This document shows, piece by piece, positions 19,239 through 27,885 of a stretch of DNA of 64,000 nt (the first letter of the stretch is position 1; every line of letters starts with the position of its first letter). A model generated the notes under the pieces. It did not search any database, was not told where the DNA came from, and saw only the letters and a program-made list of their open reading frames with translations. Position numbers and translations under genes: made by a program. This stretch comes from Pseudomonas sp. H3(2019) (GTDB lineage Bacteria > Pseudomonadota > Gammaproteobacteria > Pseudomonadales > Pseudomonadaceae): contig NZ_VMSG01000019.1 in NCBI RefSeq assembly GCF_007713465.1, forward strand, positions 62,001-126,000, given 5' to 3'.

Positions 19239-19681
19239 ACAAACAGCGCGATCGTTATCGGGTCGATCTTGTGGGGCTGCAAAGCGCCTGCGAGGCCAAC
19301 TACGCCCGACTGATGCGCCTGTTACCGGAGATGCGCAACCAGCCAGCTGCCCGGCGCATTGCCATGACCCAGGGTGAGCAGATGCTGGGCGTGCTGATGC
19401 TGGAAGTGTTGCAGGCATGTCCGTACACCACGACCCTGCGAGTGCGCCAGGAACACAGCCTGCCATGGCTGCCGGTGCCGCAACTGGAAGTGCAGGTCTA
19501 CCACGACGCGCGCATGGCCGAAGTCATCAGTGCCGAACATGCGCGGCGCTTTCGCGGCATCTATCCTTATCCGAATGCGTTGATGCACCAGCCGGATGAA
19601 AAGGCCCAGCTCAATGTGTTCCTCGGCGAGTGGCTGAGTCATTGCCTGGCCTGCGGGCATGAGTTCGAAGTTGTGCGTTAG
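19229..19681 (+). CDS. DUF1249 family protein (YqiB-like)
   Basis: This 150-aa soluble protein of unknown function matches the DUF1249/YqiB family, with CEANYARLMRLLP near the start, a middle Tyr/His stretch (VQVYHDARMAEV) and LNVFLGEWLSHCLACGHE at the end. Its ATG lies 10 bp inside the end of nudF, so translation is coupled. The same nudF-yqiB-cpdA order in enterobacteria supports the assignment but says little about function. Confidence 0.9.
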   Translation: MVVNKQRDRYRVDLVGLQSACEANYARLMRLLPEMRNQPAARRIAMTQGEQMLGVLMLEVLQACPYTTTLRVRQEHSLPWLPVPQLEVQVYHDARMAEVISAEHARRFRGIYPYPNALMHQPDEKAQLNVFLGEWLSHCLACGHEFEVVR

Positions 19682-19780
19682 TTGTGAACTGCGTCTGGTT
19701 CACGGGTTTCCTCTTTTCAATTTCCCCCAGCATAATTGCGCCATTCATCCATTTCCGTGATCACGCCTTGGGAGAACGCC

Positions 19781-20596
19781 TTGCCGAGCGTATCCACTCT
19801 GACTGCCAACGATGCCGTATTGCTGGTGCAGCTCTCTGACAGCCACCTGTTCGCCGAGGCAGATAAGACGTTGCTGGGCATGAACACCCGCGACAGTCTG
19901 CAAAAGGTTATCGAGTTGGTACTGGCACAACAGCCGCAGATCGACCTGATGATCGCCAGTGGCGACGTGTCCCAGGATGGCACGCTTGAATCGTATCAGC
20001 AGTTTCGCGAGATGACCCGGCAGATCGATGCGCCCGCGCGCTGGATTCCCGGCAACCACGATGAGCCGCAGATCATGGCCCGGGCCGCGGTCCAGAGTCA
20101 GTTGCTGGAGCCCATCGTGGACATCGGTAACTGGCGGATCACCTTGCTGGATTCGGCTGTACCGGGCTCGGTGCCAGGGTATTTGCAGGACGATCAACTG
20201 CAATTGCTCGTCCGCGCCCTGAGCGAAGCGCCGGAGCGCCATCATCTGGTGTGCTTGCACCATCATCCGGTGTCCATCGGTTGTGCCTGGATGGAACCGA
20301 TTGGCCTGCGCAACCCGGACGCCTTGTTTGCCGTGCTCGATCGATTTCCACAGGTGCGGGCAGTGCTCTGGGGTCATGTGCATCAGGAAATCGATCAGTT
20401 GCGCAACGATGTGCGGCTGATCGCTTCGCCATCGACGTGCATCCAGTTCGAGCCCGGCAGCGTGGATTTCAAGGTCGATACCCTGGCACCAGGCTATCGC
20501 TGGCTACGGTTGCTGCCGGACGGACGGCTGGAAACCGGGGTCGAGCGTGTGACCGGCTTCGATTTCCAGATCGATTACGGCTCGAACGGCTACTGA
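19781..20596 (+). CDS. cpdA: 3',5'-cyclic-AMP phosphodiesterase CpdA
   Basis: CpdA hydrolyses cAMP in the cytoplasm and so tunes Vfr/CRP-type signalling. The 271-aa metallophosphoesterase has all metal-binding motifs: Asp20 and His22 (QLSDSHLF), SGDVSQDG, GNHDEP, CLHHHP and WGHVHQE. The TTG at 19781 follows GGGAG by six bases and gives the usual family length; upstream in-frame sequence is not protein-like. Confidence 0.95.
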   Translation: MPSVSTLTANDAVLLVQLSDSHLFAEADKTLLGMNTRDSLQKVIELVLAQQPQIDLMIASGDVSQDGTLESYQQFREMTRQIDAPARWIPGNHDEPQIMARAAVQSQLLEPIVDIGNWRITLLDSAVPGSVPGYLQDDQLQLLVRALSEAPERHHLVCLHHHPVSIGCAWMEPIGLRNPDALFAVLDRFPQVRAVLWGHVHQEIDQLRNDVRLIASPSTCIQFEPGSVDFKVDTLAPGYRWLRLLPDGRLETGVERVTGFDFQIDYGSNGY

Positions 20597-20607
20597 CTTC
20601 CGCGTTC

Positions 20608-20718
20608 GATCGTACCCACGCTCCGCGTGGGAATGCAGCCAGTGACGCTCCGCGTCACCCGCCAAAGCGGACGCAGAGCGTCCGGTGAGACATTCCCACG
20701 CAGAGCGTGGGAACGATC
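20608..20718. repeat. composite REP palindrome (GTTCCCACGC family)
   Basis: Outer arms GATCGTACCCACGC... and ...GCGTGGGAACGATC (20608-20635 and 20691-20718) enclose two internal hairpins (GTGACGCTCCGCGTCAC and GGACGCAGAGCGTCC). It is closely similar to the element at 59332-59442. It lies between cpdA and yqiA. Confidence 0.85.
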
Positions 20719-20783
20719 ACCACCAAACCCCGCTCGACTCCCTGTAAACTGCGGCATCTTTGCCCGCCTCACAGGGAGCTCGC

Positions 20784-21392
20784 ATGTCTGGTTCGATCCT
20801 TTATATCCACGGTTTCAACAGCGCACCCGCGTCGAAAAAGGCCTGTCAACTGGTCAACGTGATGGATCGTCTGGGGCTGGGCGACCAGTTGCAGGTGCCG
20901 GCCTTGCATCACCATCCGCGCGAGGCCATCGGTCAGCTGGAGCAGGCGATTGCCAGGCTGGGGCGGCCACTGCTGGTCGGCAGCTCCCTCGGCGGCTACT
21001 ATGCCACTCACCTTGCCGAGCGCCATGGCCTCAAGGCCCTGTTGATCAACCCTGCCGTCAGCCCGCACCGGATGTTCGACGGATACCTGGGCCCGCAGAA
21101 GAACCTGTATACCGAAGAGACCTGGGAATTGACCCACGACCACGTGACGGCCCTGGCCGAGCTGGAAGTGCCGGCACCCCAGGACCCGCAGCGGTTTCAG
21201 GTGTGGTTGCAAACCGGGGACGAAACGCTGGACTATCGCCTCGCCCAGCAGTATTACCGAGCCTGTGCCTTGCGTATCCAGGCCGGCGGCGACCATAGTT
21301 TCCAGGGGTTCGCCGGGCAATTGCCGGCCCTGTTGAGTTTTGCCGGCATCGGCGCAGATGTGTACCAGGCGATCGATTTCACAGCAGTGTGA
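20784..21392 (+). CDS. yqiA: YqiA-type alpha/beta-hydrolase esterase
   Basis: The 202-aa protein has the small YqiA/UPF0227 fold: LYIHGFNSAP near the start for the oxyanion hole, the nucleophile elbow GSSLGGYYA with Ser68, and a C-terminal GGDHSFQGF providing the catalytic His. The natural substrate is unknown; the E. coli protein hydrolyses short acyl esters. The ATG at 20784 follows AGGGAG. It sits 42 bp before parE, as in E. coli. Confidence 0.92.
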   Translation: MSGSILYIHGFNSAPASKKACQLVNVMDRLGLGDQLQVPALHHHPREAIGQLEQAIARLGRPLLVGSSLGGYYATHLAERHGLKALLINPAVSPHRMFDGYLGPQKNLYTEETWELTHDHVTALAELEVPAPQDPQRFQVWLQTGDETLDYRLAQQYYRACALRIQAGGDHSFQGFAGQLPALLSFAGIGADVYQAIDFTAV

Positions 21393-21434
21393 ACCTTCGC
21401 CCCTATTTTCATGAACGACTGACGACGAGACCCC

Positions 21435-23339
21435 ATGGCCACTCCCAGCGCTAGCTCTTATAACGCAGACGCCATCGAAGTCCTCTCGGGCCTCGACCCG
21501 GTGCGCAAACGCCCCGGCATGTACACCGACACCAGTCGGCCGAACCACCTTGCCCAGGAAGTCATCGACAACAGCGTCGACGAAGCCTTGGCCGGACATG
21601 CAACATCGGTGCAGGTCATCCTCCATGCCGACCACTCTCTGGAAGTCAGCGATGACGGCCGTGGCATGCCGGTGGACATTCACCCCGAAGAGGGCGTCTC
21701 GGGCGTCGAGCTGATCCTCACCAAGCTGCACGCTGGCGGCAAGTTCTCGAACAAGAACTACCAGTTCTCCGGCGGTTTGCACGGGGTGGGTATCTCGGTG
21801 GTCAACGCCCTGTCGACCCAGGTCCGGGTGCGCGTCAAACGCGATGGCAACGAGTACCAGATGACCTTCGCCGATGGCTACAAAGCCACCGATCTGGAAG
21901 TGGTCGGCACCGTTGGCAAGCGCAATACCGGGACCAGCGTGTACTTCGCACCGGACCCGAAATACTTCGATTCTCCGAAATTCTCCATCAGTCGCCTCAA
22001 GCACGTCCTCAAGGCCAAGGCCGTGTTGTGCCCGGGGCTGCTGGTCAGCTTTGAAGACAAGGCCACCGGCGAAAAAGTCGAATGGCATTACGAAGACGGT
22101 CTGCGCTCCTACCTGGTGGACGCGGTCAGCGAATTCGAACGTCTGCCCGACGAACCGTTCTGTGGCAGCCTGGCCGGTAATAAAGAAGCGGTCGACTGGG
22201 CGTTGCTGTGGCTGCCTGAAGGTGGCGACAGCGTGCAGGAAAGCTACGTCAACCTGATCCCGACGGCCCAGGGCGGTACTCACGTCAACGGTTTGCGTCA
22301 GGGCTTGCTCGACGCCATGCGCGAATTCTGCGAATTCCGCAGCCTGCTGCCGCGTGGCGTGAAGCTGGCACCGGAAGATGTCTGGGAGCGCATTGCCTTC
22401 GTCCTGTCGATGAAAATGCAGGAACCGCAATTCTCCGGCCAGACCAAAGAGCGCCTGTCGTCCCGCGAGGCGGCGGCGTTTGTTTCCGGCGTGGTCAAGG
22501 ACGCTTTCAGCCTGTGGCTCAACGCGAATCCCGAGTTGGGCCTGCAACTGGCCGAGCTGGCGATCAACAACGCTGGCCGCCGTTTGAAGGCCAGTAAAAA
22601 GGTCGAGCGTAAACGCATCACCCAAGGACCGGCCTTGCCGGGCAAACTCGCCGATTGCGCCGGGCAGGACCCGATGCGTTCCGAGCTGTTCCTGGTGGAA
22701 GGTGATTCCGCCGGCGGTTCGGCCAAGCAAGCGCGGGACAAAGAGTTCCAGGCGATCCTGCCGCTGCGCGGGAAAATTCTGAACACCTGGGAAGTCGACG
22801 GCAGCGAAGTGCTGGCCAGCCAGGAAGTGCACAACATTGCCGTGGCCATTGGTGTTGATCCGGGTGCTGCGGACATGAGCCAGCTGCGCTACGGCAAGAT
22901 CTGCATCCTCGCCGACGCCGACTCCGACGGTCTGCACATCGCGACCTTGCTGTGTGCCTTGTTCGTCCAGCATTTCCGGCCGTTGGTGGACGCCGGTCAC
23001 GTCTATGTGGCGATGCCGCCGCTGTACCGCATCGACCTCGGCAAAGAGATTTACTACGCCCTCGATGAAGCCGAGCGCGATGGCATTCTCGATCGCCTGG
23101 TGGCCGAGAAGAAACGCGGCAAGCCGCAGGTCACCCGATTCAAGGGTCTGGGTGAAATGAACCCGCCGCAGCTGCGTGAAACCACCATGGACCCGAACAC
23201 TCGACGTCTGGTGCAACTGACGCTGGATGATTTCGAAGCCACCTCGGAAATGATGGACATGCTGCTGGCGAAAAAACGCGCTGGCGACCGCAAGTCCTGG
23301 CTGGAATCCAAAGGCAACCTGGCCGAGGTTCTGGGCTGA
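21435..23339 (+). CDS. parE: DNA topoisomerase IV subunit B
   Basis: ParE supplies the ATPase of topoisomerase IV, which unlinks daughter chromosomes. The 634-aa protein has the GHKL ATPase (EVIDNSVDEALAG, DDGRGMPVD, and GGLHGVGISVVNAL), the TOPRIM domain with EGDSAGGSAK near residue 421 and DADSDGLHI near 494, and the C-terminal GLGEMNPPQL block. Its TGA overlaps the next ATG by one base. Codon use is like the neighbours. Confidence 0.97.
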   Translation: MATPSASSYNADAIEVLSGLDPVRKRPGMYTDTSRPNHLAQEVIDNSVDEALAGHATSVQVILHADHSLEVSDDGRGMPVDIHPEEGVSGVELILTKLHAGGKFSNKNYQFSGGLHGVGISVVNALSTQVRVRVKRDGNEYQMTFADGYKATDLEVVGTVGKRNTGTSVYFAPDPKYFDSPKFSISRLKHVLKAKAVLCPGLLVSFEDKATGEKVEWHYEDGLRSYLVDAVSEFERLPDEPFCGSLAGNKEAVDWALLWLPEGGDSVQESYVNLIPTAQGGTHVNGLRQGLLDAMREFCEFRSLLPRGVKLAPEDVWERIAFVLSMKMQEPQFSGQTKERLSSREAAAFVSGVVKDAFSLWLNANPELGLQLAELAINNAGRRLKASKKVERKRITQGPALPGKLADCAGQDPMRSELFLVEGDSAGGSAKQARDKEFQAILPLRGKILNTWEVDGSEVLASQEVHNIAVAIGVDPGAADMSQLRYGKICILADADSDGLHIATLLCALFVQHFRPLVDAGHVYVAMPPLYRIDLGKEIYYALDEAERDGILDRLVAEKKRGKPQVTRFKGLGEMNPPQLRETTMDPNTRRLVQLTLDDFEATSEMMDMLLAKKRAGDRKSWLESKGNLAEVLG

Positions 23340-24322
23340 TGCGGAGCGGTTTCGCCCTCGCGTTGCTGTTGTTGGCGTCCACCGTTGCGGCGGAGCCTGC
23401 GCCGGAACTGACGCTGGTTGCCGAGCACGCCGTGGACGGCATGCGCGGCGGTAACCTGTCGGGGCTGGCGCAATGCGGCAAAGACCTGTGGACGGTTTCC
23501 GATCGTGATGATGATCAGATCTACCGGCTCGATACCAGCGAGCGCGTCTGGCAGGCCGAAACCGTGCGCATCACTGTGCCGCCGGTGCCTGACAGCGGGT
23601 TGCCCTGGGGGCTGAAGTCGCGCACCTGGGCGGCATCGTTCGTGCGCGGTGGAAACCTGGATTTCGAGGGAATGACTTGCGACAAGGCTGGTAACCGCTA
23701 CATCGTCAGCGAAGCCCATGCGGCGGTGCTGCAAGTGCCGGTACAGGGGCCAGTCGCGTGGCTGAAAATTTCACCAATCATGGTTCGCGAAGCGCGAGCC
23801 AGTGGCATGTTGCAGCACTTCAACGCGCTGTTCGAAGGGCTGGCGATCAGTCCGCAAGGTGATCAGCTATGGCTGGCGGCCGAGCGCGAGCGGCGCGGTC
23901 TGTTACTGATCAAGCGCCAACAGACCGTCTGGGATTGTGACGGCAGCTGTGTGCTGTTGAGCGAAGCTGGCAAGGAAATGCAGCCCGCGCCATTTCCCAA
24001 CGCCAAGCCGGTATCCAAAGATTTTGCGGATCTGGCGCTGTTCAACGGCAAGCTCTTCACCCTGGAGCGCAATGCTTTTCAAATCTGTCGTCGCGATGCT
24101 CTGAGCGCCAAGGTCGAGCGCTGCTGGTCATTCGCGGCTGAAGCCTTGCAGGAGCATCGACGCTATCCACAGCCCTATGGTCTTGCCGAAGCACTGGTGG
24201 TCGACGCTGATGGCGCCTGGATCGGCATCGACAACAACAATGGTGCTCGCGCGGATGGCGAAGCCCGGCCGATTGTCTGGCGCTTTGCCGCGCCGCAAGG
24301 CGGCTGGGACGCCAAGTCGTGA
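23339..24322 (+). CDS. secreted phytase-like (esterase-like activity of phytase) family protein
   Basis: The 327-aa protein has a signal peptide (MRSGFALALLLLASTVAA) and a predicted beta-propeller with repeated strands such as LSGLAQCGKDLWTVSDRDDD, FEGMTCDKAGNRYIVSE and YGLAEALVVDADGAWIGIDN. This layout matches the 'esterase-like activity of phytase' Pfam family; the substrate is unknown. It is probably periplasmic. The ATG overlaps the parE stop, and parC begins 81 bp later, so it is embedded between the two topoisomerase IV genes. Confidence 0.82.
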   Translation: MRSGFALALLLLASTVAAEPAPELTLVAEHAVDGMRGGNLSGLAQCGKDLWTVSDRDDDQIYRLDTSERVWQAETVRITVPPVPDSGLPWGLKSRTWAASFVRGGNLDFEGMTCDKAGNRYIVSEAHAAVLQVPVQGPVAWLKISPIMVREARASGMLQHFNALFEGLAISPQGDQLWLAAERERRGLLLIKRQQTVWDCDGSCVLLSEAGKEMQPAPFPNAKPVSKDFADLALFNGKLFTLERNAFQICRRDALSAKVERCWSFAAEALQEHRRYPQPYGLAEALVVDADGAWIGIDNNNGARADGEARPIVWRFAAPQGGWDAKS

Positions 24323-24403
24323 GCATCCTGCTGAAAAAACTTGAATTTACCCAGCGCAGTGGCACCTTGTTGCTGCGCCAGACAACGAACTGATGAGGCC
24401 CGC

Positions 24404-26677
24404 ATGAGCGACTCCCTGGATCTCAGCCTGGACGGCGTTGAACGCCGTTCACTGGCCGACTTCACCGAAAATGCCTACCTCAACTACTCCATGTACGTGA
24501 TCATGGACCGTGCTTTGCCGCACATCGGCGACGGCTTGAAACCTGTACAGCGGCGTATCGTCTACGCCATGAGCGAGTTGGGGCTGGACGCTGACTCCAA
24601 GCACAAGAAGTCCGCGCGTACGGTCGGTGACGTGCTCGGCAAGTTCCACCCGCACGGCGACTCGGCGTGCTACGAAGCCATGGTGCTGATGGCCCAGCCG
24701 TTCAGCTACCGCTACACGCTGGTGGACGGGCAGGGTAACTGGGGTGCGCCGGACGATCCGAAATCCTTCGCCGCCATGCGTTACACCGAGGCGCGCCTGT
24801 CGCGTTATTCCGAAGTGCTGCTCAGCGAACTGGGCCAGGGCACAGCGGATTGGGGCCCGAACTTCGACGGCACCCTCGACGAACCGCTGGTATTGCCAGC
24901 GCGTTTGCCGAACATCCTGCTCAACGGCACCACCGGCATCGCCGTGGGTATGGCCACTGATGTCCCGCCGCACAACCTGCGGGAAGTCGCCACGGCCTGC
25001 GTGCGTTTGCTCGATGAACCGAAAGCCACGGTCGAGCAGCTCTGTGAACACATTCAGGGCCCGGATTATCCGACCGAAGCGGAAATCATCACACCGCGCG
25101 CCGACTTGCTGAAAATCTACGAAACCGGTCGCGGTTCGGTGCGCATGCGCGCCGTGTACCACATCGAAGACGGCGACATTGTCGTCACCGCGCTGCCGCA
25201 TCAGGTCTCCGGTGCCAAAGTGCTGGAACAGATTGCCGCAATGATGCAGGCCAAGCCGTCCAAGGCGCCGCAAGTGGCGGACCTGCGCGATGAGTCGGAC
25301 CACGAGAACCCATGCCGTATCGTGATCATTCCGGTCAACAGCCGGGTCGATCATGAAGCGTTGATGCAGCACCTGTTCGCCAGCACCGAGCTGGAGTCGA
25401 GCTACCGGGTCAACATCAACATCATTGGCCTGGACGGCAAGCCGCAGCTGAAGAACCTGCGGGCGTTGTTGGTGGAATGGCTGGAGTTCCGGGTTCAGAC
25501 CGTGCGTCGCCGCTTGCAATTTCGCCTGGACAAGGTCGAGCGTCGCCTGCACCTGTTGGACGGTTTGCTGATCGCCTACCTCAACCTGGATGAAGTGATC
25601 CACATCATCCGTACCGAGGAACACCCTAAAGCCAAGCTGATCGAGCGCTTCGCCCTGAGCGAAATCCAGGCCGACTACATTCTCGACACTCGCCTGCGTC
25701 AGTTGGCGCGACTCGAAGAAATGAAGCTGCGCGATGAGCAGGATGAACTGCTCAAGGAACAAGCCAAGCTGCAAGCCTTGCTGGGCAGCGAAACCAAGCT
25801 GAAGAAGCTGGTGCGCAGTGAGCTGATCAAAGACGCCGAAACCTATGGCGACGACCGTCGCTCGCCGATTGTCGAGCGTGCCGAAGCCAAAGCGCTGACC
25901 GAACACGATCTGCTGCCGAACGAAAAAGTCACCGTGGTGCTGTCGGAGAAAGGCTGGGTGCGCTCGGCCAAGGGCCACGACATCGACGCCACCGGGCTTT
26001 CATACAAGGCCGGGGACGGCTTCAAGACCGCGGCGGCCGGTCGTTCCAACCAGTTTGCGGTGTTTATCGATTCCACCGGTCGCAGTTATTCGGTGCCGGC
26101 GCACACACTGCCATCGGCTCGCGGCCAGGGCGAACCGCTGACGGGGCGTCTGACGCCACCACCCGGGGCAACCTTCGAATGCGTGTTGATGCCTGAAGAC
26201 GATGGGCTGTACGTCATCGCCTCGGACGCCGGTTACGGTTTCGTGGTCAAGGGTGAAGACCTGCAAGCCAAGAACAAGGCCGGCAAGGCGCTGTTGAGCC
26301 TGCCGAACAACGCCAAGGTGATTCTGCCGCGTCCGGTCACCGACCGTGAGCAGAACTGGTTGGCCTCGGTCACCACCGAAGGTCGACTGCTGATCTTCAA
26401 GATCAGCGACCTGCCGCAGTTGGGCAAGGGCAAAGGCAACAAGATCATCGGTATATCCGGCGAACGTGTAGCCAGCCGCGAGGAATATGTCACCGACATC
26501 GCGGTATTGCCGGAAGGCGCGACCCTGGTCTTGCAGGCCGGTAAACGCACGCTGTCGCTCAAAGCCGACGACCTCGAACACTACAAAGGTGAGCGCGGAC
26601 GCCGCGGCAACAAGCTGCCGCGGGGCTTTCAGCGTGTCGATGCACTATTGGTAGAAACTCTCAATCAAGCGGTCTAG
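24404..26677 (+). CDS. parC: DNA topoisomerase IV subunit A
   Basis: ParC is the DNA-cleaving subunit of topoisomerase IV. The 757-aa protein has the active-site Tyr127 (AAMRYTEARL) and an intact quinolone-resistance region HPHGDSACYEA with Ser87 and Glu91, the wild-type residues. The C-terminal half holds the beta-pinwheel blades (for example GQGEPLTGRL). The ATG at 24404 gives the common start MSDSLDLSL. Nothing suggests mutation or truncation. Confidence 0.97.
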   Translation: MSDSLDLSLDGVERRSLADFTENAYLNYSMYVIMDRALPHIGDGLKPVQRRIVYAMSELGLDADSKHKKSARTVGDVLGKFHPHGDSACYEAMVLMAQPFSYRYTLVDGQGNWGAPDDPKSFAAMRYTEARLSRYSEVLLSELGQGTADWGPNFDGTLDEPLVLPARLPNILLNGTTGIAVGMATDVPPHNLREVATACVRLLDEPKATVEQLCEHIQGPDYPTEAEIITPRADLLKIYETGRGSVRMRAVYHIEDGDIVVTALPHQVSGAKVLEQIAAMMQAKPSKAPQVADLRDESDHENPCRIVIIPVNSRVDHEALMQHLFASTELESSYRVNINIIGLDGKPQLKNLRALLVEWLEFRVQTVRRRLQFRLDKVERRLHLLDGLLIAYLNLDEVIHIIRTEEHPKAKLIERFALSEIQADYILDTRLRQLARLEEMKLRDEQDELLKEQAKLQALLGSETKLKKLVRSELIKDAETYGDDRRSPIVERAEAKALTEHDLLPNEKVTVVLSEKGWVRSAKGHDIDATGLSYKAGDGFKTAAAGRSNQFAVFIDSTGRSYSVPAHTLPSARGQGEPLTGRLTPPPGATFECVLMPEDDGLYVIASDAGYGFVVKGEDLQAKNKAGKALLSLPNNAKVILPRPVTDREQNWLASVTTEGRLLIFKISDLPQLGKGKGNKIIGISGERVASREEYVTDIAVLPEGATLVLQAGKRTLSLKADDLEHYKGERGRRGNKLPRGFQRVDALLVETLNQAV

Positions 26678-26682
26678 AGCGC

Positions 26683-26757
26683 TCGATCTACGATTTAACC
26701 CGTAGATCGATGCTTTCGCGCTGGAGTCGGAGGCCATATTCACGGATGATATGGCCT
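26683..26757 (+). terminator. two hairpins after parC
   Basis: TCGATCTACG (26683-26692) pairs with its exact complement at 26701-26710, and AGGCCATAT (26731-26739) with its exact complement at 26749-26757, followed by TTTC. Either may end the parC transcript. The T-runs are short. Confidence 0.4.
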
Positions 26758-26842
26758 TTCAAACGTGGGCGTGGTCCTGCGTTCTTCATATGGGTTGAGT
26801 ATTTTTCACTGTGGCCGGCCTGTTGGCCGTCACTTGGATGGG

Positions 26843-27553
26843 ATGATGACTGTTCTGCGCCTTCCTCTAATTTTGTTGCTCGCTGGCGTATTTGGCCTGG
26901 CGGGTTGCAGCGTTCACCAGCCGGTGTCGCTGTATCAGCTGGACAGTGGAAGTCCGGCTCAGCCTGCGCAAAGCGCGGGCATGGCGGTTTTGTTGGGCCC
27001 GGTATCGATCGCCGATTACCTGCAACGTGAAACCCTGTTGCAGCGCCAGCCTGATGGCAGCCTGCAAGCGTCCACCGACGGTCGTTGGGCGGGCAGCCTG
27101 TCTTCGGACATCAATCAGCTTTTGTTGCGCCAGGTGGCCGGCCATCTGGACAGCCAGCGCGTAGTGCTGGCACCGGCGACCTTGGGTTTCACCCCGGATG
27201 TACAGGTTTTGCTGTCGATCACCCGCCTGGATTCGGGTGAGTCGCAACCGGCGATCCTCGATGCCCAGTGGCGTTTGATCGACCGTCGCGGCCAGGTGCG
27301 TGACAACCGCATCATTCATCTGCAAGAGCCACACGCCAGCGGTACGGCGGCCCAGGTGCAGGCCCAGGGCATATTGCTGCAACGTTTGGCCGAACAGCTG
27401 TCGGTCGCGCTCAAGCCGCTGGCCAATCAGCCACCGGTTGTCGAAGCACCGCGTAAACCTGCGTCCAAACCAGCGGCGCCGACAGAACCGGAGAAACCGA
27501 AGATCCCGATGGCTTCACCGATTCGCACGGACATGGAAGTGTTCAGGTTCTAA
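26843..27553 (+). CDS. PqiC-type ABC-transport auxiliary lipoprotein
   Basis: The 236-aa protein is a lipoprotein (lipobox GLAGC, Cys22) of the PqiC/DUF330 family, which work with PqiA/PqiB MCE-type lipid transport. The family segments SLYQLDSG and VLLGPVSIADYLQRE are present. The C-terminus has a Pro/Lys-rich tail (residues about 205-228). No pqiA or pqiB gene is next to it here, so it is an orphan subunit or works with a partner elsewhere. Two adjacent ATGs (26843 and 26846) are possible starts. Confidence 0.82.
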   Translation: MMTVLRLPLILLLAGVFGLAGCSVHQPVSLYQLDSGSPAQPAQSAGMAVLLGPVSIADYLQRETLLQRQPDGSLQASTDGRWAGSLSSDINQLLLRQVAGHLDSQRVVLAPATLGFTPDVQVLLSITRLDSGESQPAILDAQWRLIDRRGQVRDNRIIHLQEPHASGTAAQVQAQGILLQRLAEQLSVALKPLANQPPVVEAPRKPASKPAAPTEPEKPKIPMASPIRTDMEVFRF

Positions 27554-27569
27554 GGTGAATGCCGTACAG

Positions 27570-27597
27570 ACAAAGCCCGCGTTGATGCGGGCTTTGT
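27570..27597 (+). terminator. intrinsic terminator after the PqiC-type gene
   Basis: ACAAAGCCCGC and its complement form an 11-bp stem around a 6-nt loop, followed by a T-rich tail. Confidence 0.85.
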
Positions 27598-27639
27598 TGT
27601 TTCTGCCGTTTGGTTGGTGCTCGGACAGGTCTAACGCGT

Positions 27640-27798
27640 GTAGCAGCTGCCGAGCCTGCGAGGCTGCGTTCGAGGCGGGCCGCGTTCGGGCGAGGTTCTC
27701 GCAAATCCTGTGCACGCGGTTTGGCTGAAAGAACGAGTTGCCTGATTTCACGACCGCTTCGCGGCCGAGCGCAGCCTCGCAGGCTCGGCAGCTGCTAC
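27640..27798. repeat. REPIN: paired inverted REP (CAGCTGCCGAGCCTGCGAGGCTGCG family)
   Basis: Two 33-bp arms at 27640-27672 and 27766-27798 are exact or near-exact complements around a 93-bp spacer. It is a separate REP type from the others in this window, although the core resembles the element at 12318-12395. Confidence 0.85.
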
Positions 27799-27831
27799 GG
27801 ATATGGATACGGTTTCTATGCCGCAGGCAAC

Positions 27832-27870
27832 AAAAAAGCCCGCAGACAATCTCTCGTCTGCGGGCTTTTG
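27832..27870. terminator. bidirectional terminator between the PqiC-type and YtjB-like genes
   Basis: AAAAGCCCGCAGAC (27834-27847) pairs with GTCTGCGGGCTTTT (27856-27869). Read on the minus strand the stem is followed by a long T-run, so it should end the YtjB-like transcript. Confidence 0.88.
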
Positions 27871-27885
27871 GGTTTACGGCCGGGT

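Larger units (their letters stand above)
27554..27885. other. 332-bp gene-free interval with two terminators and a REPIN
   Basis: It holds the terminator at 27570-27597, the REPIN at 27640-27798 and the bidirectional terminator at 27832-27870. I see no other gene or promoter in it. Confidence 0.7.

Noticed and set aside
20769..23216. An 815-codon open frame on the minus strand opposite yqiA and parE
   Set aside because: Same cause; both real genes are on the plus strand and have complete motifs.
24361..24380. TGGCAC...TGC resembling a sigma-54 promoter before parC
   Set aside because: The GG to GC spacing is one base short and it lies in a tight intergenic gap of housekeeping genes.
24320..24394. 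A 24-codon GTG-initiated frame between the phytase-like gene and parC
   Set aside because: It is very short, has no clear ribosome site and no recognisable sequence.
24404..26677. Quinolone-resistance mutations in ParC
   Set aside because: Ser87 and Glu91 are both wild type.
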